From NCBI RefSeq assembly GCF_017744435.1, contig NZ_JAGIBG010000002.1, positions 124,001 through 188,000 on the forward strand: a DNA stretch of 64,000 nucleotides, in the 5' to 3' direction. A model generated the notes under the pieces. It saw only the letters and a list, made by a program, of their open reading frames with translations. It had not been told where the DNA came from and did not search any database. Shown piece by piece: positions 39,360 to 47,806 of this stretch. The position numbers were made by a program, and so were the translations under genes. The first letter of the stretch is position 1. Every line of letters begins with the position of its first letter. The DNA is from Pseudomonas sp. (lineage in GTDB: Bacteria; Pseudomonadota; Gammaproteobacteria; Pseudomonadales; Pseudomonadaceae).

Positions 39360-39806
39360 ATGCCCAGCCCCGTCCTGATCGCCATCGATGCCTCACCCGC
39401 CTCCACTGCCCTGCTCACCCTCGCCCGCCGCTACTGCCGCCCCGGCGAGCACGAACTGCATGTGCTGCTGGCCATCGACTCCACCTTCGCCGTGCACGAC
39501 AAACCCGCACCCTATACCGCCGAGGAACTGGAGGAATACCCCGCCGCCTGCGAGGAGCAACGCCTGGGCGACCGCGCCATGGCCGAGGCCGTGGAGCTGC
39601 TGCAACAAGCCGGCTTCAGCAGCCAGGGCTGCATGGTTGCCGGGCAGCCGGTCGAGGCGATTGTCACCAAGGCAAAGGAACTGAATTGCGAGCTGATCAT
39701 CATGGGCCACCGCCACCTGTCTCGGCTGGGGCGATTGCTAGACCCGTCGATCAGCACGAAGGTGATTGACCGGGTTGAGGTGCCGGTATTGGTGGGGGCC
39801 GCTTGA
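39360..39806 (+). CDS. Universal stress protein UspA family
   Basis: The 148-residue protein starts MPSPVLIAIDASPASTALL and contains LNCELIIMGHRHLSRLGRLL, close to the GxxGxxxxxxG(S/T) ATP-binding loop of UspA proteins, although the glycine pattern is weaker than in classic ATP binders. It ends VPVLVGAA, in the usual place of VPVLVV. The role is stress survival, details unknown. A ribosome-binding AAGGA lies nine bases before the start. Confidence 0.88.
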   Translation: MPSPVLIAIDASPASTALLTLARRYCRPGEHELHVLLAIDSTFAVHDKPAPYTAEELEEYPAACEEQRLGDRAMAEAVELLQQAGFSSQGCMVAGQPVEAIVTKAKELNCELIIMGHRHLSRLGRLLDPSISTKVIDRVEVPVLVGAA

Positions 39807-39820
39807 ACCGCTGATCAGTC

Positions 39821-39864
39821 AGGTAATGCGATTGCATTGACCAGGCAATGCAATCGCATTACCT
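39821..39864. promoter_or_regulatory. Nested 19-bp inverted repeat, candidate PrlF operator overlapping prlF promoter
   Basis: Perfect 19-base arms (39821-39839, AGGTAATGCGATTGCATTG; 39846-39864) flank a six-base spacer. Each arm itself holds a palindrome AATGC-N4-GCATT. A -35-like TTGACC (39837-39842) and, 17 bases on, TACCTT (39860-39865) overlap it. This fits autoregulation by the antitoxin; it could also be a usp terminator, though no T run follows. Confidence 0.65.
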
Positions 39865-39900
39865 TGATGGACATCGTTGTAACTCTATGGACAACCGCCC

Positions 39901-40227
39901 ATGGCTACCACCTTTGAAGTCGAGTCCACGCTGACCGAACGTTACCAGACCACCGTTCCTGAAACAGTGCGCCGTGCTTTGGGCTTGAAAAAGCGCGACA
40001 AGATCCATTACTCGATTCGCCCTGACGGTGATGTGATACTCACCCGCGCAGAGGCAACCGAGGACGATCCCGTGCTAGGCCAGTTCCTGAAATTTCTGGC
40101 TCACGACATCGCCACCAATCCTCAACGGCTGCAGGTTGTCGATGCTGACCTCATCGCTCGCCTCGACAAGCTCGTGGGTGATGCAGAGGTCGACCTGGAT
40201 CAACCTCTGTCGGCGGAAGATGAATGA
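39901..40227 (+). CDS. prlF: Type II antitoxin PrlF (SohA), AbrB-fold
   Basis: The 108-residue protein begins MATTFEVESTLTERYQTTVP with the swapped-hairpin AbrB DNA-binding fold (ETVRRALGLKKRDKIHYSIR) and a tail rich in acidic residues (DAEVDLDQPLSAEDE) that likely binds the toxin. It neutralises YhaV and represses the operon. The stop overlaps the yhaV start (ATGA), a classical antitoxin-toxin order. Base composition looks less GC-rich than the neighbours, consistent with mobility. Confidence 0.92.
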   Translation: MATTFEVESTLTERYQTTVPETVRRALGLKKRDKIHYSIRPDGDVILTRAEATEDDPVLGQFLKFLAHDIATNPQRLQVVDADLIARLDKLVGDAEVDLDQPLSAEDE

Positions 40228-40706
40228 ATGATGCGAACAGGAAGCCGCTTGTAATTCATGGATGGACTGTCTTTGCCCACCCGCTGTTCCTGGCCAAGCT
40301 GGAAGCGCTGAGCACACAAGTTCAGGCTCAGATGCAGAAAGACCCGGCGGGTTACACGAAGAAGAATGCTTTCAAACGGCTGGCGGCCATCAGACGCTTG
40401 GCATTTGATGTGATCCCCCAGGACCCAACCAAGGCGGAGTACCGGCAGGGCGCAACGCTGGGTAGTGACCACAAGCACTGGTTCAGAGCGAAGTTCTTCC
40501 AGCAATACCGATTGTTCTTTCGCTACCACGCTGCCAGCCGGATCATCGTGCTGGCATGGGTCAATGACGAATCTTGTAAGCGGGCCTACGACAGCAGCGA
40601 CGACGCTTACAGGGTCTTTCAAAAGATGCTGCTAACCGGCCACCCTCCGGACGATTGGGATCAATTGCTGCGGGAATCCGGGCCTGCAGATGTCAGGCCC
40701 GAATAG
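40224..40706 (+). CDS. yhaV: Type II toxin YhaV (RelE-superfamily mRNA interferase)
   Basis: The 160-residue protein starts MNDANRKPLVIHGWTVFAHP and has GYTKKNAFKRLAAIRRLAFD, YRQGATLGSDHKHWFRAKFF and QYRLFFRYHAASRIIVLAWV, the YhaV family core. Conserved basic residues and the FRYH segment fit a ribosome-dependent RNase of the RelE superfamily. It appears intact. It overlaps prlF by four bases, giving coupled expression. Confidence 0.92.
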   Translation: MNDANRKPLVIHGWTVFAHPLFLAKLEALSTQVQAQMQKDPAGYTKKNAFKRLAAIRRLAFDVIPQDPTKAEYRQGATLGSDHKHWFRAKFFQQYRLFFRYHAASRIIVLAWVNDESCKRAYDSSDDAYRVFQKMLLTGHPPDDWDQLLRESGPADVRPE

Positions 40707-40712
40707 CAACAT

Positions 40713-41573
40713 TCACTCCTCGCTCGGCTTCACTACCACCGTACAGGTCGTCCCCGCCGCCAGCAGGAACCCGTCCGGCACTTCATCGATGTGAATGCGC
40801 ACCGGCACCCGCTGTGCCAGGCGCACCCAGTTGAAAGTCGGGTTCACATCGGCGATCAGCTCGCGGCTCTGTGGGTTGTCACGGTCGTAGATGCCGCGGG
40901 CGATGCTCTCCACATGCCCCTTGATACGCTCACCGCTCATCATTTGCAGCTCGGCCTGGTCGCCGACCTTCACATGCGGCAACTTGGTCTCCTCGAAGAA
41001 GCCGTAGACCCAGAACGAGTTCTCGTCGACCACCGCCATCACCGCTTCGCCGGTACGCGCATAGTCACCCTTGTGGATGTTCAGGTTGGTCACGTAACCG
41101 TCCACCGTGGCGACGATATGGGTGCGCTTGAGGTTCAGCTCGGCCGCCGCCAGTTCAGCCTGGGCCTGCTGGTAGTCAGCCAGGGCGGAGTTGGCGATGT
41201 TGCTGGCGTCGTCGCGGTTTTCCTTGGAAATCACCAGGTTGTCCATGTCGGCGCGGCGCTTGGCGTTGACCTTGCGCATTTCCCAGGTGGCCTTGCGCGA
41301 GGCGACCAGGGCCTTGGCCTGGTCGACCGCCAGCTGGTAGTGCTCGGGGTCGATCTGGATCAGCAGGTCGCCCTTCTTCACCCGCTGGTTGTCCTTGACC
41401 GGCACATCCACCACATAGCCCGGCACATCGGCGGCGACGTTGATGATGTCGGCACGCACGCGGCCGTCGCGGGTCCACGGCGTGGTCATGTAGTGCAACC
41501 ACAACTGGCGACCGATCACCACGGCAGCGGTCAGCACCAGCAGGGTGGCGATCAGGCTGAAGAACTTTTTCAT
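40713..41573 (-). CDS. HlyD-family membrane fusion protein, AaeA-like
   Basis: The 286-residue adaptor starts MKKFFSLIATLLVLTAAVVIGRQLW (anchor), then HYMTTPWTRDGRVRADIINVAADVPGYV, very typical of AaeA/EmrA-like p-hydroxybenzoate efflux adaptors, a short coiled-coil and HIVATVDGYVTNLNIHKGDYARTG. It is the last gene of the OMF-FUSC-DUF1656-HlyD operon, ten bases after the DUF1656 gene. With the FUSC protein it likely exports aromatic acids. Confidence 0.9.
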   Translation of the reverse strand: MKKFFSLIATLLVLTAAVVIGRQLWLHYMTTPWTRDGRVRADIINVAADVPGYVVDVPVKDNQRVKKGDLLIQIDPEHYQLAVDQAKALVASRKATWEMRKVNAKRRADMDNLVISKENRDDASNIANSALADYQQAQAELAAAELNLKRTHIVATVDGYVTNLNIHKGDYARTGEAVMAVVDENSFWVYGFFEETKLPHVKVGDQAELQMMSGERIKGHVESIARGIYDRDNPQSRELIADVNPTFNWVRLAQRVPVRIHIDEVPDGFLLAAGTTCTVVVKPSEE

Positions 41574-41583
41574 CGAAGGATTC

Positions 41584-41799
41584 TCACCAGTAGAGCGACA
41601 GCGCCAGGGCGCCGAACAGGCAGACGAACAGGCTCAGGCGCAGCAGCGCCGGGTGCCAGAAGAAGCGGTAGCCATCATGGCTGGCGATGAACCGGTCCAG
41701 GCCCCAGGCCAGGCCCAGGGCGAACAGGAACATCAAGGTCATGGTGGGCATGTACACGCCATGGAAGGCGATCTCGCGGGGCATGATTTCACGAAGCAC
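41584..41799 (-). CDS. DUF1656 small membrane protein (AaeX-like)
   Basis: The protein (71 residues with the GTG start, 66 from the inner ATG) reads MPREIAFHGVYMPTMTLMFL and has two membrane segments (TLMFLFALGLAWGLDRFI; LLRLSLFVCLFGALALSLYW). This matches AaeX/DUF1656, a small partner found in aromatic acid efflux operons. The GTG at 41799 has AAAGGA seven bases before it and overlaps the FUSC gene by 11 bases, suggesting coupling; the ATG at 41784 is the alternative. Confidence 0.85.
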   Translation of the reverse strand: MLREIMPREIAFHGVYMPTMTLMFLFALGLAWGLDRFIASHDGYRFFWHPALLRLSLFVCLFGALALSLYW

Positions 41800-43966
41800 G
41801 GTGCAATCCTTTCGCCGGTGCCAGCGGCGACTGTGGGTCCAGCAGGGATGAACGGATGAAGTGCAGGTAGCTCTGCGCACGGCGCAGCACCGAGGTGTCG
41901 AAGTGCCGGGCGAACGGTTCGTCGGTGGCCTGCACGCGAGCGATGGCGTGGTCCACCGCGACCAGGGCGCGTTCGTGGTTGCTGGCGCTGGGCTGCAGGA
42001 ACAGGCGGGCCAGGGCGCGGCCCATGACTCGAATGGCCTGGCGCCACGGCTGCGACTCGGCGTAGGCCGGGTGGATCGGCGCGCGGGCCTGCTCCTTGCG
42101 CAGTTCGATGATCGCGTGGCCGATCTCCAGCACGGTGAACATCCAGCCCATCAGCTGGCTCTGCACCTGCGGCTTGCCGGCAGCCAGGCCATAGGCCTGG
42201 TGCAACAGGTCGCGGGTGCGGCTTTCGAAGGCCGAGCCGAGGCCACGCAGGCGCCCGCTGATGGCAAACAGCACCTGCCCGCGCAGCTCCTGTTCGAGGC
42301 GGCTCCACAGCCAGCGGCTGTTCGGCGGCAGGATGATCGCGCCGGCCGCGGCGCAGACGAACATGCCGATGACCATGCCGATGTAGTCGTTGATGAAGCT
42401 GTACGGGTCGTAGACGGTCAGGTTGTTCGGCACCGAGCCGATGGCGAAGAACACCAGCAGGCCGATGCCGTAACCGGCGTACGCCGGCCGCGACGACAGG
42501 AACGCACCGAGCACGAACACCGGCGCCAGGACCATGCACAGCAGCGGGAAGCCGTCGATCCACGGGAACACGAAGAAGGTTTCGAAGAAGCCGATGAAAG
42601 CCCCGATCGCCGTGCCACAGGCCATCTGGAACGACATTCGCTTGGGGTTCGGCGAAGCGGCCGAGAGGCCCACGGTGACGGTGGCGATCAGGGTCATCAT
42701 GGCCCCACTGGGCCAGTCGCTCATCAACCAGTAGCTGCCCAGCAGCAACAGCACCGCCGAAGCCCGCACACCGGCGGCCAGCGACACCAGCCAGCTGGTC
42801 TGCGCCACGTAGGGCTCGTCCCACTGCTCGCGCTCGTGCTTGTGCGCGGCCAGCGAGGCGTGGGTTTCGGCGTAGCTGTACATCTCGTCGACGAAGCGGT
42901 AGAGCAGCTCGAACGCGGTGTGGAAATCGAGCAGGTCGGATTCGCTGGGCTGGGTTGCCACATAGTCGGCGCGCAGGCCACGCACCTGTGCCTGCAGGCC
43001 TTCCTTGTAGGCCGCCAGCTCCAGCGTCAGGCGCAGCGCATCGGCGTCGGTCAGGGCCCGGCCAACATAGGGCTGCAGCAGCTCCACCAAGGTGTTCAGG
43101 CCCGGCTCGATGGCGCCGACGATCTGCAGCGGGCCGCGGGCGCGCAGGCGCTCCAGCAGGCGGTGCAGGGCGTTGAAGCGCGTGGTGATGGCCATGAACT
43201 CGCTGTTCATGCGCACCAGGCGGCCAGAGCGGCGACGCATGTGCGGGTCTTCGAAGGCGGTGACGTTGCGCAGGCTTTCCAGCCCCACCGCCTCGGCGAC
43301 GAAGCGCACGTTGCTGGTCTCGAAGCGGTCGCGCTGGCTATCGCCGCGCAAGGCTTCCACCACCACCCCGGCGAATACGCCAAAGCGCTGGTACAGGGCG
43401 TTGCGCATGGCGGCACTGGCCGACTGTGGCAGGATCGCGGCGCTGACGAAAGTCGACACCAGGATGCCCAAAGCAATTTCCAGCACCCGCCACACGGCCG
43501 CCATGAACGCCTGGTCCGGGTGCTGCAGCACGGGCAGGCCGATCATCGCCGCGGTGTAGCCGGCGAGGACGAAGCCATAGGCGCGGAAGGTGCGGTAGCG
43601 CATGGCGCCGGCCGAGCACAGGCCAACCCACACTGCCAGGCTGGGCAGGAACAGTTCAGTGTTCTGCGGGAAGATGGCAATCAGCGCGACCATCATTGCC
43701 GAGCCGGCCAGGGTGCCGAGCACCCGGTAGAAGCTCTTGGCGAACACATGGCCGCTCTGCGGCTGCATGACGATGAACACGGTGATCATCGCCGTGCGCG
43801 GTTGCGGCAGCTCCAGGCGCATGGCCAGCCACAGGGTGATGAACGCGGCCGCCAGCACCTTGAAGATGTACACCCAGGTCACCCCGTCGGTGCGTGCCCA
43901 GGCAAAGAAGCCCCGGCGCCATTCGAGGCTCTGCAGCCAGCGCACGGGCAAACTGGAAGTGCTCAT
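41789..43966 (-). CDS. FUSC-family aromatic acid efflux pump (AaeB-like)
   Basis: The 725-residue inner-membrane protein has two sets of membrane segments separated by cytoplasmic regions, the layout of the fusaric acid resistance/AaeB family (first set about residues 30-190, second about 390-540). Segments such as PRTAMITVFIVMQPQSGHVFAKSFYRVLGT are characteristic. It is the pump of the tripartite system. It overlaps the upstream OMF gene by four bases. Confidence 0.92.
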   Translation of the reverse strand: MSTSSLPVRWLQSLEWRRGFFAWARTDGVTWVYIFKVLAAAFITLWLAMRLELPQPRTAMITVFIVMQPQSGHVFAKSFYRVLGTLAGSAMMVALIAIFPQNTELFLPSLAVWVGLCSAGAMRYRTFRAYGFVLAGYTAAMIGLPVLQHPDQAFMAAVWRVLEIALGILVSTFVSAAILPQSASAAMRNALYQRFGVFAGVVVEALRGDSQRDRFETSNVRFVAEAVGLESLRNVTAFEDPHMRRRSGRLVRMNSEFMAITTRFNALHRLLERLRARGPLQIVGAIEPGLNTLVELLQPYVGRALTDADALRLTLELAAYKEGLQAQVRGLRADYVATQPSESDLLDFHTAFELLYRFVDEMYSYAETHASLAAHKHEREQWDEPYVAQTSWLVSLAAGVRASAVLLLLGSYWLMSDWPSGAMMTLIATVTVGLSAASPNPKRMSFQMACGTAIGAFIGFFETFFVFPWIDGFPLLCMVLAPVFVLGAFLSSRPAYAGYGIGLLVFFAIGSVPNNLTVYDPYSFINDYIGMVIGMFVCAAAGAIILPPNSRWLWSRLEQELRGQVLFAISGRLRGLGSAFESRTRDLLHQAYGLAAGKPQVQSQLMGWMFTVLEIGHAIIELRKEQARAPIHPAYAESQPWRQAIRVMGRALARLFLQPSASNHERALVAVDHAIARVQATDEPFARHFDTSVLRRAQSYLHFIRSSLLDPQSPLAPAKGLHRAS

Positions 43967-45492
43967 TCGGCGTTATCCGGCTTCTTGTCGAAAATGGCCA
44001 GGGTGGCCGGGGTTTTCGGCGCTGCCTGGCGTTCTTCCTTCGGCACGTCCTGGCCAGCCTGCAGGCCGCCACCCAGGGCGGTGACCAGCTCGGCATGGGC
44101 GATCAGGCGTGCGGCCTGCACCTGCTGCTGCACCTGCTGCTGGCGGAACAGCAGGGTCTGCGCATTGAGCACGTTGAGGTAGTCGGTCAGGCCGCGCTGG
44201 AAGGCCACCGTGGCGATGTCGTAGGTCTTCTGCGCAGCGGCCACCGACTCGGCGGCGAAGTGCGACTGCTCCTTCATCGATTCACGGCGGATCAGCTGGT
44301 CGGAAATGTTCTTCAGCGCACCGACTACGGTCTGGTTGTAGCGCGCCACGGCCACGTCATAACCCGCCGAGGCAACGCCCAGCTGCGAGCGCAGGCGGCC
44401 GCCATCGAAGATCGGCAGGCTGATCGCCGGGCCGACGTTGTAGTTGAACTTGCGCCCGGTCAGGAACTCCAGCGGGCCGCCGCCGGTGGCCATGAAGCCG
44501 AGGCTGCCGACCAGGTCGACGTTGGGGAAGAAACCGGCGTGGGCGACATCGATGCCACGGGCCTGGGCGGCGACCTGCCAGCGGCTGGCGACCACGTCCG
44601 GGCGCTGGCCGACCAGTTCGGCAGGCAGGTTCGAAGGCAGTTTCAGAGGGGCCGCGAGGGCCAGGGTCGGCCGTTGCAACTGCGCGCCCTCCCCTGGGCC
44701 TTTGCCCGCCAGCGCCGCCAGCTGGTTGCGGGTCAGGGCGATTTCCTCGTCGAGGCTGTCGAGCTGGCGATGGGTCTCAGGCAGCGGTGCCTCGGCCTGG
44801 CTGACCTCGAAATGGGTGCCGATGCCGCCGTCCAGGCGGCGCTTGGCCAGGGCCAGGATCTGTTCCTGCTGCTCGAGCTCGGCCTTGACGATATCGCGCT
44901 GGGCGAAATGCAGGCTCAGCTGAATGTAGGCTCGCACCACGTTGTTCTGCAGTTCCAGCTGCGCCTGGCGGGCCTCGGCCACGCTCATGTGCGCCTGGTC
45001 CACGGCCTGCTCGCTGGCGTTGCGTTCGCGGCCCCACAGGTCCAGCGCGTAGCTGAAGCCGAAGGCGGCGTTGTTGTCCCAGGTGTTGGCGCCCGACAGC
45101 GCGCCAGGGCCGTAGAACTGATCCTCGGGCCAGTTGTGTCGCTTGAGCGTGGCGTCACCGTTGACCTGGAGCTTTTCCGCCGACTCGACCACACCGGCCA
45201 TTGCCTTGGCTTCACGCACGCGCGCCGCGGCCATGGCCAGGCTCGGGCTACCGGCCACGGCCAGGTCGATCCAGCGGTCGAGTTGTGGGTCGCCATAGGC
45301 CTGCCACCAGCGCTGGTCAGGCCAGTGCGCGTCGCTGGCCGCTTCGCGAATGGCCGCGTCGGTGGTCAAGGTATTGGCTTGCAGGGTCTTGCTTTGCGGG
45401 GCGATACCCCAGGTTCCGATACAGCCGCTCAAGGTGAGACTAAGGGCACAGGCACTGAACACTTGAAGCGTTCTGATGATGCGACGCGGCAC
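43963..45492 (-). CDS. NodT-family outer-membrane efflux channel lipoprotein
   Basis: The 509-residue channel has a lipobox (ACALSLTLSGCIGTWG) and duplicated OEP domains (SLAMAAARVREAKAMAGVVE, LPAELVGQRPDVVASRWQVA). It is the first gene of the AaeAB-like operon and is divergent from a LysR gene 180 bases away. Its similarity in type to the channel at 33871-35325 shows that each pump in the window has its own outer-membrane exit. Confidence 0.92.
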   Translation of the reverse strand: MPRRIIRTLQVFSACALSLTLSGCIGTWGIAPQSKTLQANTLTTDAAIREAASDAHWPDQRWWQAYGDPQLDRWIDLAVAGSPSLAMAAARVREAKAMAGVVESAEKLQVNGDATLKRHNWPEDQFYGPGALSGANTWDNNAAFGFSYALDLWGRERNASEQAVDQAHMSVAEARQAQLELQNNVVRAYIQLSLHFAQRDIVKAELEQQEQILALAKRRLDGGIGTHFEVSQAEAPLPETHRQLDSLDEEIALTRNQLAALAGKGPGEGAQLQRPTLALAAPLKLPSNLPAELVGQRPDVVASRWQVAAQARGIDVAHAGFFPNVDLVGSLGFMATGGGPLEFLTGRKFNYNVGPAISLPIFDGGRLRSQLGVASAGYDVAVARYNQTVVGALKNISDQLIRRESMKEQSHFAAESVAAAQKTYDIATVAFQRGLTDYLNVLNAQTLLFRQQQVQQQVQAARLIAHAELVTALGGGLQAGQDVPKEERQAAPKTPATLAIFDKKPDNAE

Positions 45493-45672
45493 AGCTGCGA
45501 TTTCCCGAGGAAGAGGTGGAGGGGCCGGGCAATTCTAGGGGGCCGCCGCACTGGCGATAAGCGCATATTCCTGCGAATCTTTGTTACCGAAACAGCGATA
45601 ATCCGGCTTTGGTCGAACGCACATTCGCGTTACTTCGTGACACAATTTTGTCCTCTACCTTGAGAGTGACCC
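45493..45672. promoter_or_regulatory. Divergent promoter region of LysR gene and AaeAB-like operon
   Basis: The 180-base region between divergent start codons contains ATTC-CTGC-GAAT (near 45567), a T-N11-A-type dyad of the kind LysR proteins bind, and an AT-rich part near the LysR start. No mapped promoter can be assigned from sequence alone. Confidence 0.4.
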
Positions 45673-46620
45673 ATGGACACCCTGCAAAACATGCGTGCTT
45701 TCAGTTGCGTAGCCCAGCTAGGCAGCTTTACCGCTGCCGCGGCGCAACTGGATACGACCACCGCGAACGTGTCGCGGGCGGTCTCCAACCTGGAAGCCCA
45801 TCTGCAAACCCGGCTGCTCAACCGCACCACCCGGCGCATCGCTCTGACCGAGGCTGGCAAACGTTACCTGATGCGCTGTGAACAGATCCTCACCTACGTC
45901 GAAGAAGCCGAAGCCGAAGCCAGCGATGCCCATGCCCGGCCCGCCGGCCAGCTGAAGGTGCATTCGATGACCGGGGTCGGTCAGCACTTCGTGGTCGATG
46001 CCATCGCCCGCTACCGCGAGTCGCACCCGGACGTGACCTTCGACCTGACCATGGCCAACCGCGTGCCCGACCTGCTCGACGAGGGTTACGACGTGTCCAT
46101 CGTGCTGGCCACCGAGCTGCCGGACTCCGGTTTCGTCTCGCAGCGCCTGGGCATCACCTACAGCATTGTCTGCGCCTCGCCCGAGTACGTAGCCAAGCAC
46201 GGCTTTGCGCAAAAGCCGGTCGACCTGCTCAAGCATTCTTGCCTGCGCATGGTCAGCCCGGTGATCCCACTGGAAAAATGGCTGTTCGACGGCCCGGAAG
46301 GCCAGGAACTGGTGAACATCACCAGCTCGCCGTTCCAGGTCAACTCGGCGGATGCGATGAAAACCGCAATCCGCAGCGGCATGGGCATGGGTGTGTTGCC
46401 GATCTACTCGGTCATCGATGGCTTGCGTGATGGCAGCCTGGTGCGGGTGATGCCGGAGTACCGGCTGCAGGAGCTGAACCTGTATGCCATCTACCCTTCG
46501 CGCCAATACCTGGATGCCAAGATCAAGACCTGGGTCGAGTACCTGCGCAATTCGCTGCCGGAAATTCTGGCGGCCCATGAGGCCGACCTGAAAACCCATG
46601 AGTTGCTGATCGCCAACTGA
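45673..46620 (+). CDS. LysR-family regulator, likely of the adjacent efflux operon (AaeR-like)
   Basis: The 315-residue regulator has the HTH at residues 1-60 (MDTLQNMRAFSCVAQLGSFT, AAQLDTTTANVSRAVSNLEAHL) and the CrgA/DsdC-like effector domain with FDLTMANRVPDLLDEGYDVSIV. It is divergent from the OMF-FUSC-DUF1656-HlyD operon, the arrangement of aaeR-aaeXAB in E. coli, so it probably activates the pump in response to aromatic acids. That role is inference from position. Confidence 0.88.
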   Translation: MDTLQNMRAFSCVAQLGSFTAAAAQLDTTTANVSRAVSNLEAHLQTRLLNRTTRRIALTEAGKRYLMRCEQILTYVEEAEAEASDAHARPAGQLKVHSMTGVGQHFVVDAIARYRESHPDVTFDLTMANRVPDLLDEGYDVSIVLATELPDSGFVSQRLGITYSIVCASPEYVAKHGFAQKPVDLLKHSCLRMVSPVIPLEKWLFDGPEGQELVNITSSPFQVNSADAMKTAIRSGMGMGVLPIYSVIDGLRDGSLVRVMPEYRLQELNLYAIYPSRQYLDAKIKTWVEYLRNSLPEILAAHEADLKTHELLIAN

Positions 46621-46700
46621 AAAAGCTGCTGCACCACGGCGGTGGACAATGGTAGGTTGCTAACCAATCAACCCCAGCCACCGCCCTGAGAAGTTGCCCG

Positions 46701-47675
46701 ATGAAAAAGACCGTCCTGGCCTTCAGCCGCATCACCCCGGCCATGGCCGAGCGCCTGCAGCAAGACTTCAACGTGATCGTGCCGAACCCCAAGCTCGGTG
46801 ATATCAGTGCCCAGTTCAACGAAGCCCTGCCCGAGGCCCACGGCCTGATCGGCGCCGGTCGCAAGCTCGGCCGCGCGCAGCTGGAAGGCGCGGGCAAGCT
46901 CGAAGTGGTGTCGAGCGTCTCGGTCGGCTATGACAACTACGACGTCGACTATTTCAACGAGCGCGGCATCGCCCTGACCAACACCCCTGACGTGCTCACC
47001 GAAAGCACCGCCGACCTGGGCTTCTCGCTGATCATGGGCTGCGCCCGCCGTACCGCCGAACTCGACGCCTGGACCAAGGCCGGCAACTGGCAGGCCACGG
47101 TCGCTCCGTCACACTTCGGTAGCGATGTGCATGGCAAGACGCTGGGCATTGTCGGCCTGGGCAATATCGGCGCTGCGATCGCCCGCCGGGGCCGTTTCGG
47201 CTTCGACATGTCGATCCTGTATGCCGGCAACAGCCGCAAGGCTGCACTGGAGCAAGAACTGGGCGCCCAGTACCGCAGCCTCGAGCAGCTGCTGGCTGAA
47301 GCCGACTTCGTTTGCCTGGTGGTGCCGCTGTCCGACGCCACGCGCAAACTGATCGGCGCCCGTGAACTGAAGCTGATGAAACCGAGCGCGTTCCTGATCA
47401 ACATCGCCCGGGGCCCGGTGGTCGACGAGGCGGCGCTGATCGAGGCGCTGCAGAACGGCACTATTCGCGGCGCCGGCCTGGATGTGTACGAGAAGGAGCC
47501 GCTGAGCGAGTCGCCGTTGTTCCAGCTGCCCAATGCGCTGACCTTGCCGCACATTGGTTCGGCGACTGCCGAGACCCGAGAGGCCATGGCCAACCGGGCG
47601 ATGGAGAACCTGCGTGCGGCGTTGCTCGGTGAGCGGCCGCGGGATCTGGTGAATCCACAGGTTTGGAAAGGCTGA
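46701..47675 (+). CDS. 2-ketoaldonate / hydroxypyruvate-glyoxylate reductase (TkrA/GhrB-like)
   Basis: The 324-residue D-2-hydroxyacid dehydrogenase has the nucleotide motif LGIVGLGNIGAAIARRG, the catalytic Arg in INIARGPVVDEAAL, Glu in GLDVYEKEPL and His in LTLPHIGSAT, a complete Arg-Glu-His set. The SVSVGYDNYDVDYFNERGI segment is typical of GhrB/TkrA. It likely reduces 2-ketogluconate, hydroxypyruvate or glyoxylate with NAD(P)H; the exact substrate is unresolved. It follows the LysR gene by 80 bases on the same strand. Confidence 0.88.
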   Translation: MKKTVLAFSRITPAMAERLQQDFNVIVPNPKLGDISAQFNEALPEAHGLIGAGRKLGRAQLEGAGKLEVVSSVSVGYDNYDVDYFNERGIALTNTPDVLTESTADLGFSLIMGCARRTAELDAWTKAGNWQATVAPSHFGSDVHGKTLGIVGLGNIGAAIARRGRFGFDMSILYAGNSRKAALEQELGAQYRSLEQLLAEADFVCLVVPLSDATRKLIGARELKLMKPSAFLINIARGPVVDEAALIEALQNGTIRGAGLDVYEKEPLSESPLFQLPNALTLPHIGSATAETREAMANRAMENLRAALLGERPRDLVNPQVWKG

Positions 47676-47695
47676 TAATTCTCTAGCGCCTGTAC

Positions 47696-47789
47696 CGGCC
47701 TCTTCGCGGGCGCGCCCGCTCCCACAGGTACCGCACAAGGCTCAAGCCTGTGGTGATCCTGTGGGAGCGGGCGTGCCTGCGAAGAGGCC
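47696..47789. repeat. REP doublet (REPIN) between tkrA-like gene and gtr cluster
   Basis: Facing units GGCCTCTTCGCGGGCGCGCC and TCCTGTGGGAGCGGGCGTGC, between convergent genes. Right inner stem reads GGGCGTGCCT with one mismatch. Confidence 0.85.
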
Positions 47790-47806
47790 AGTACTAACAA
47801 CAGATC

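Noticed and set aside
41861..44182. Forward open frame of 773 codons opposite the FUSC gene
   Set aside because: Shadow frame rich in Gln/His/Arg; the reverse strand has a complete membrane pump.
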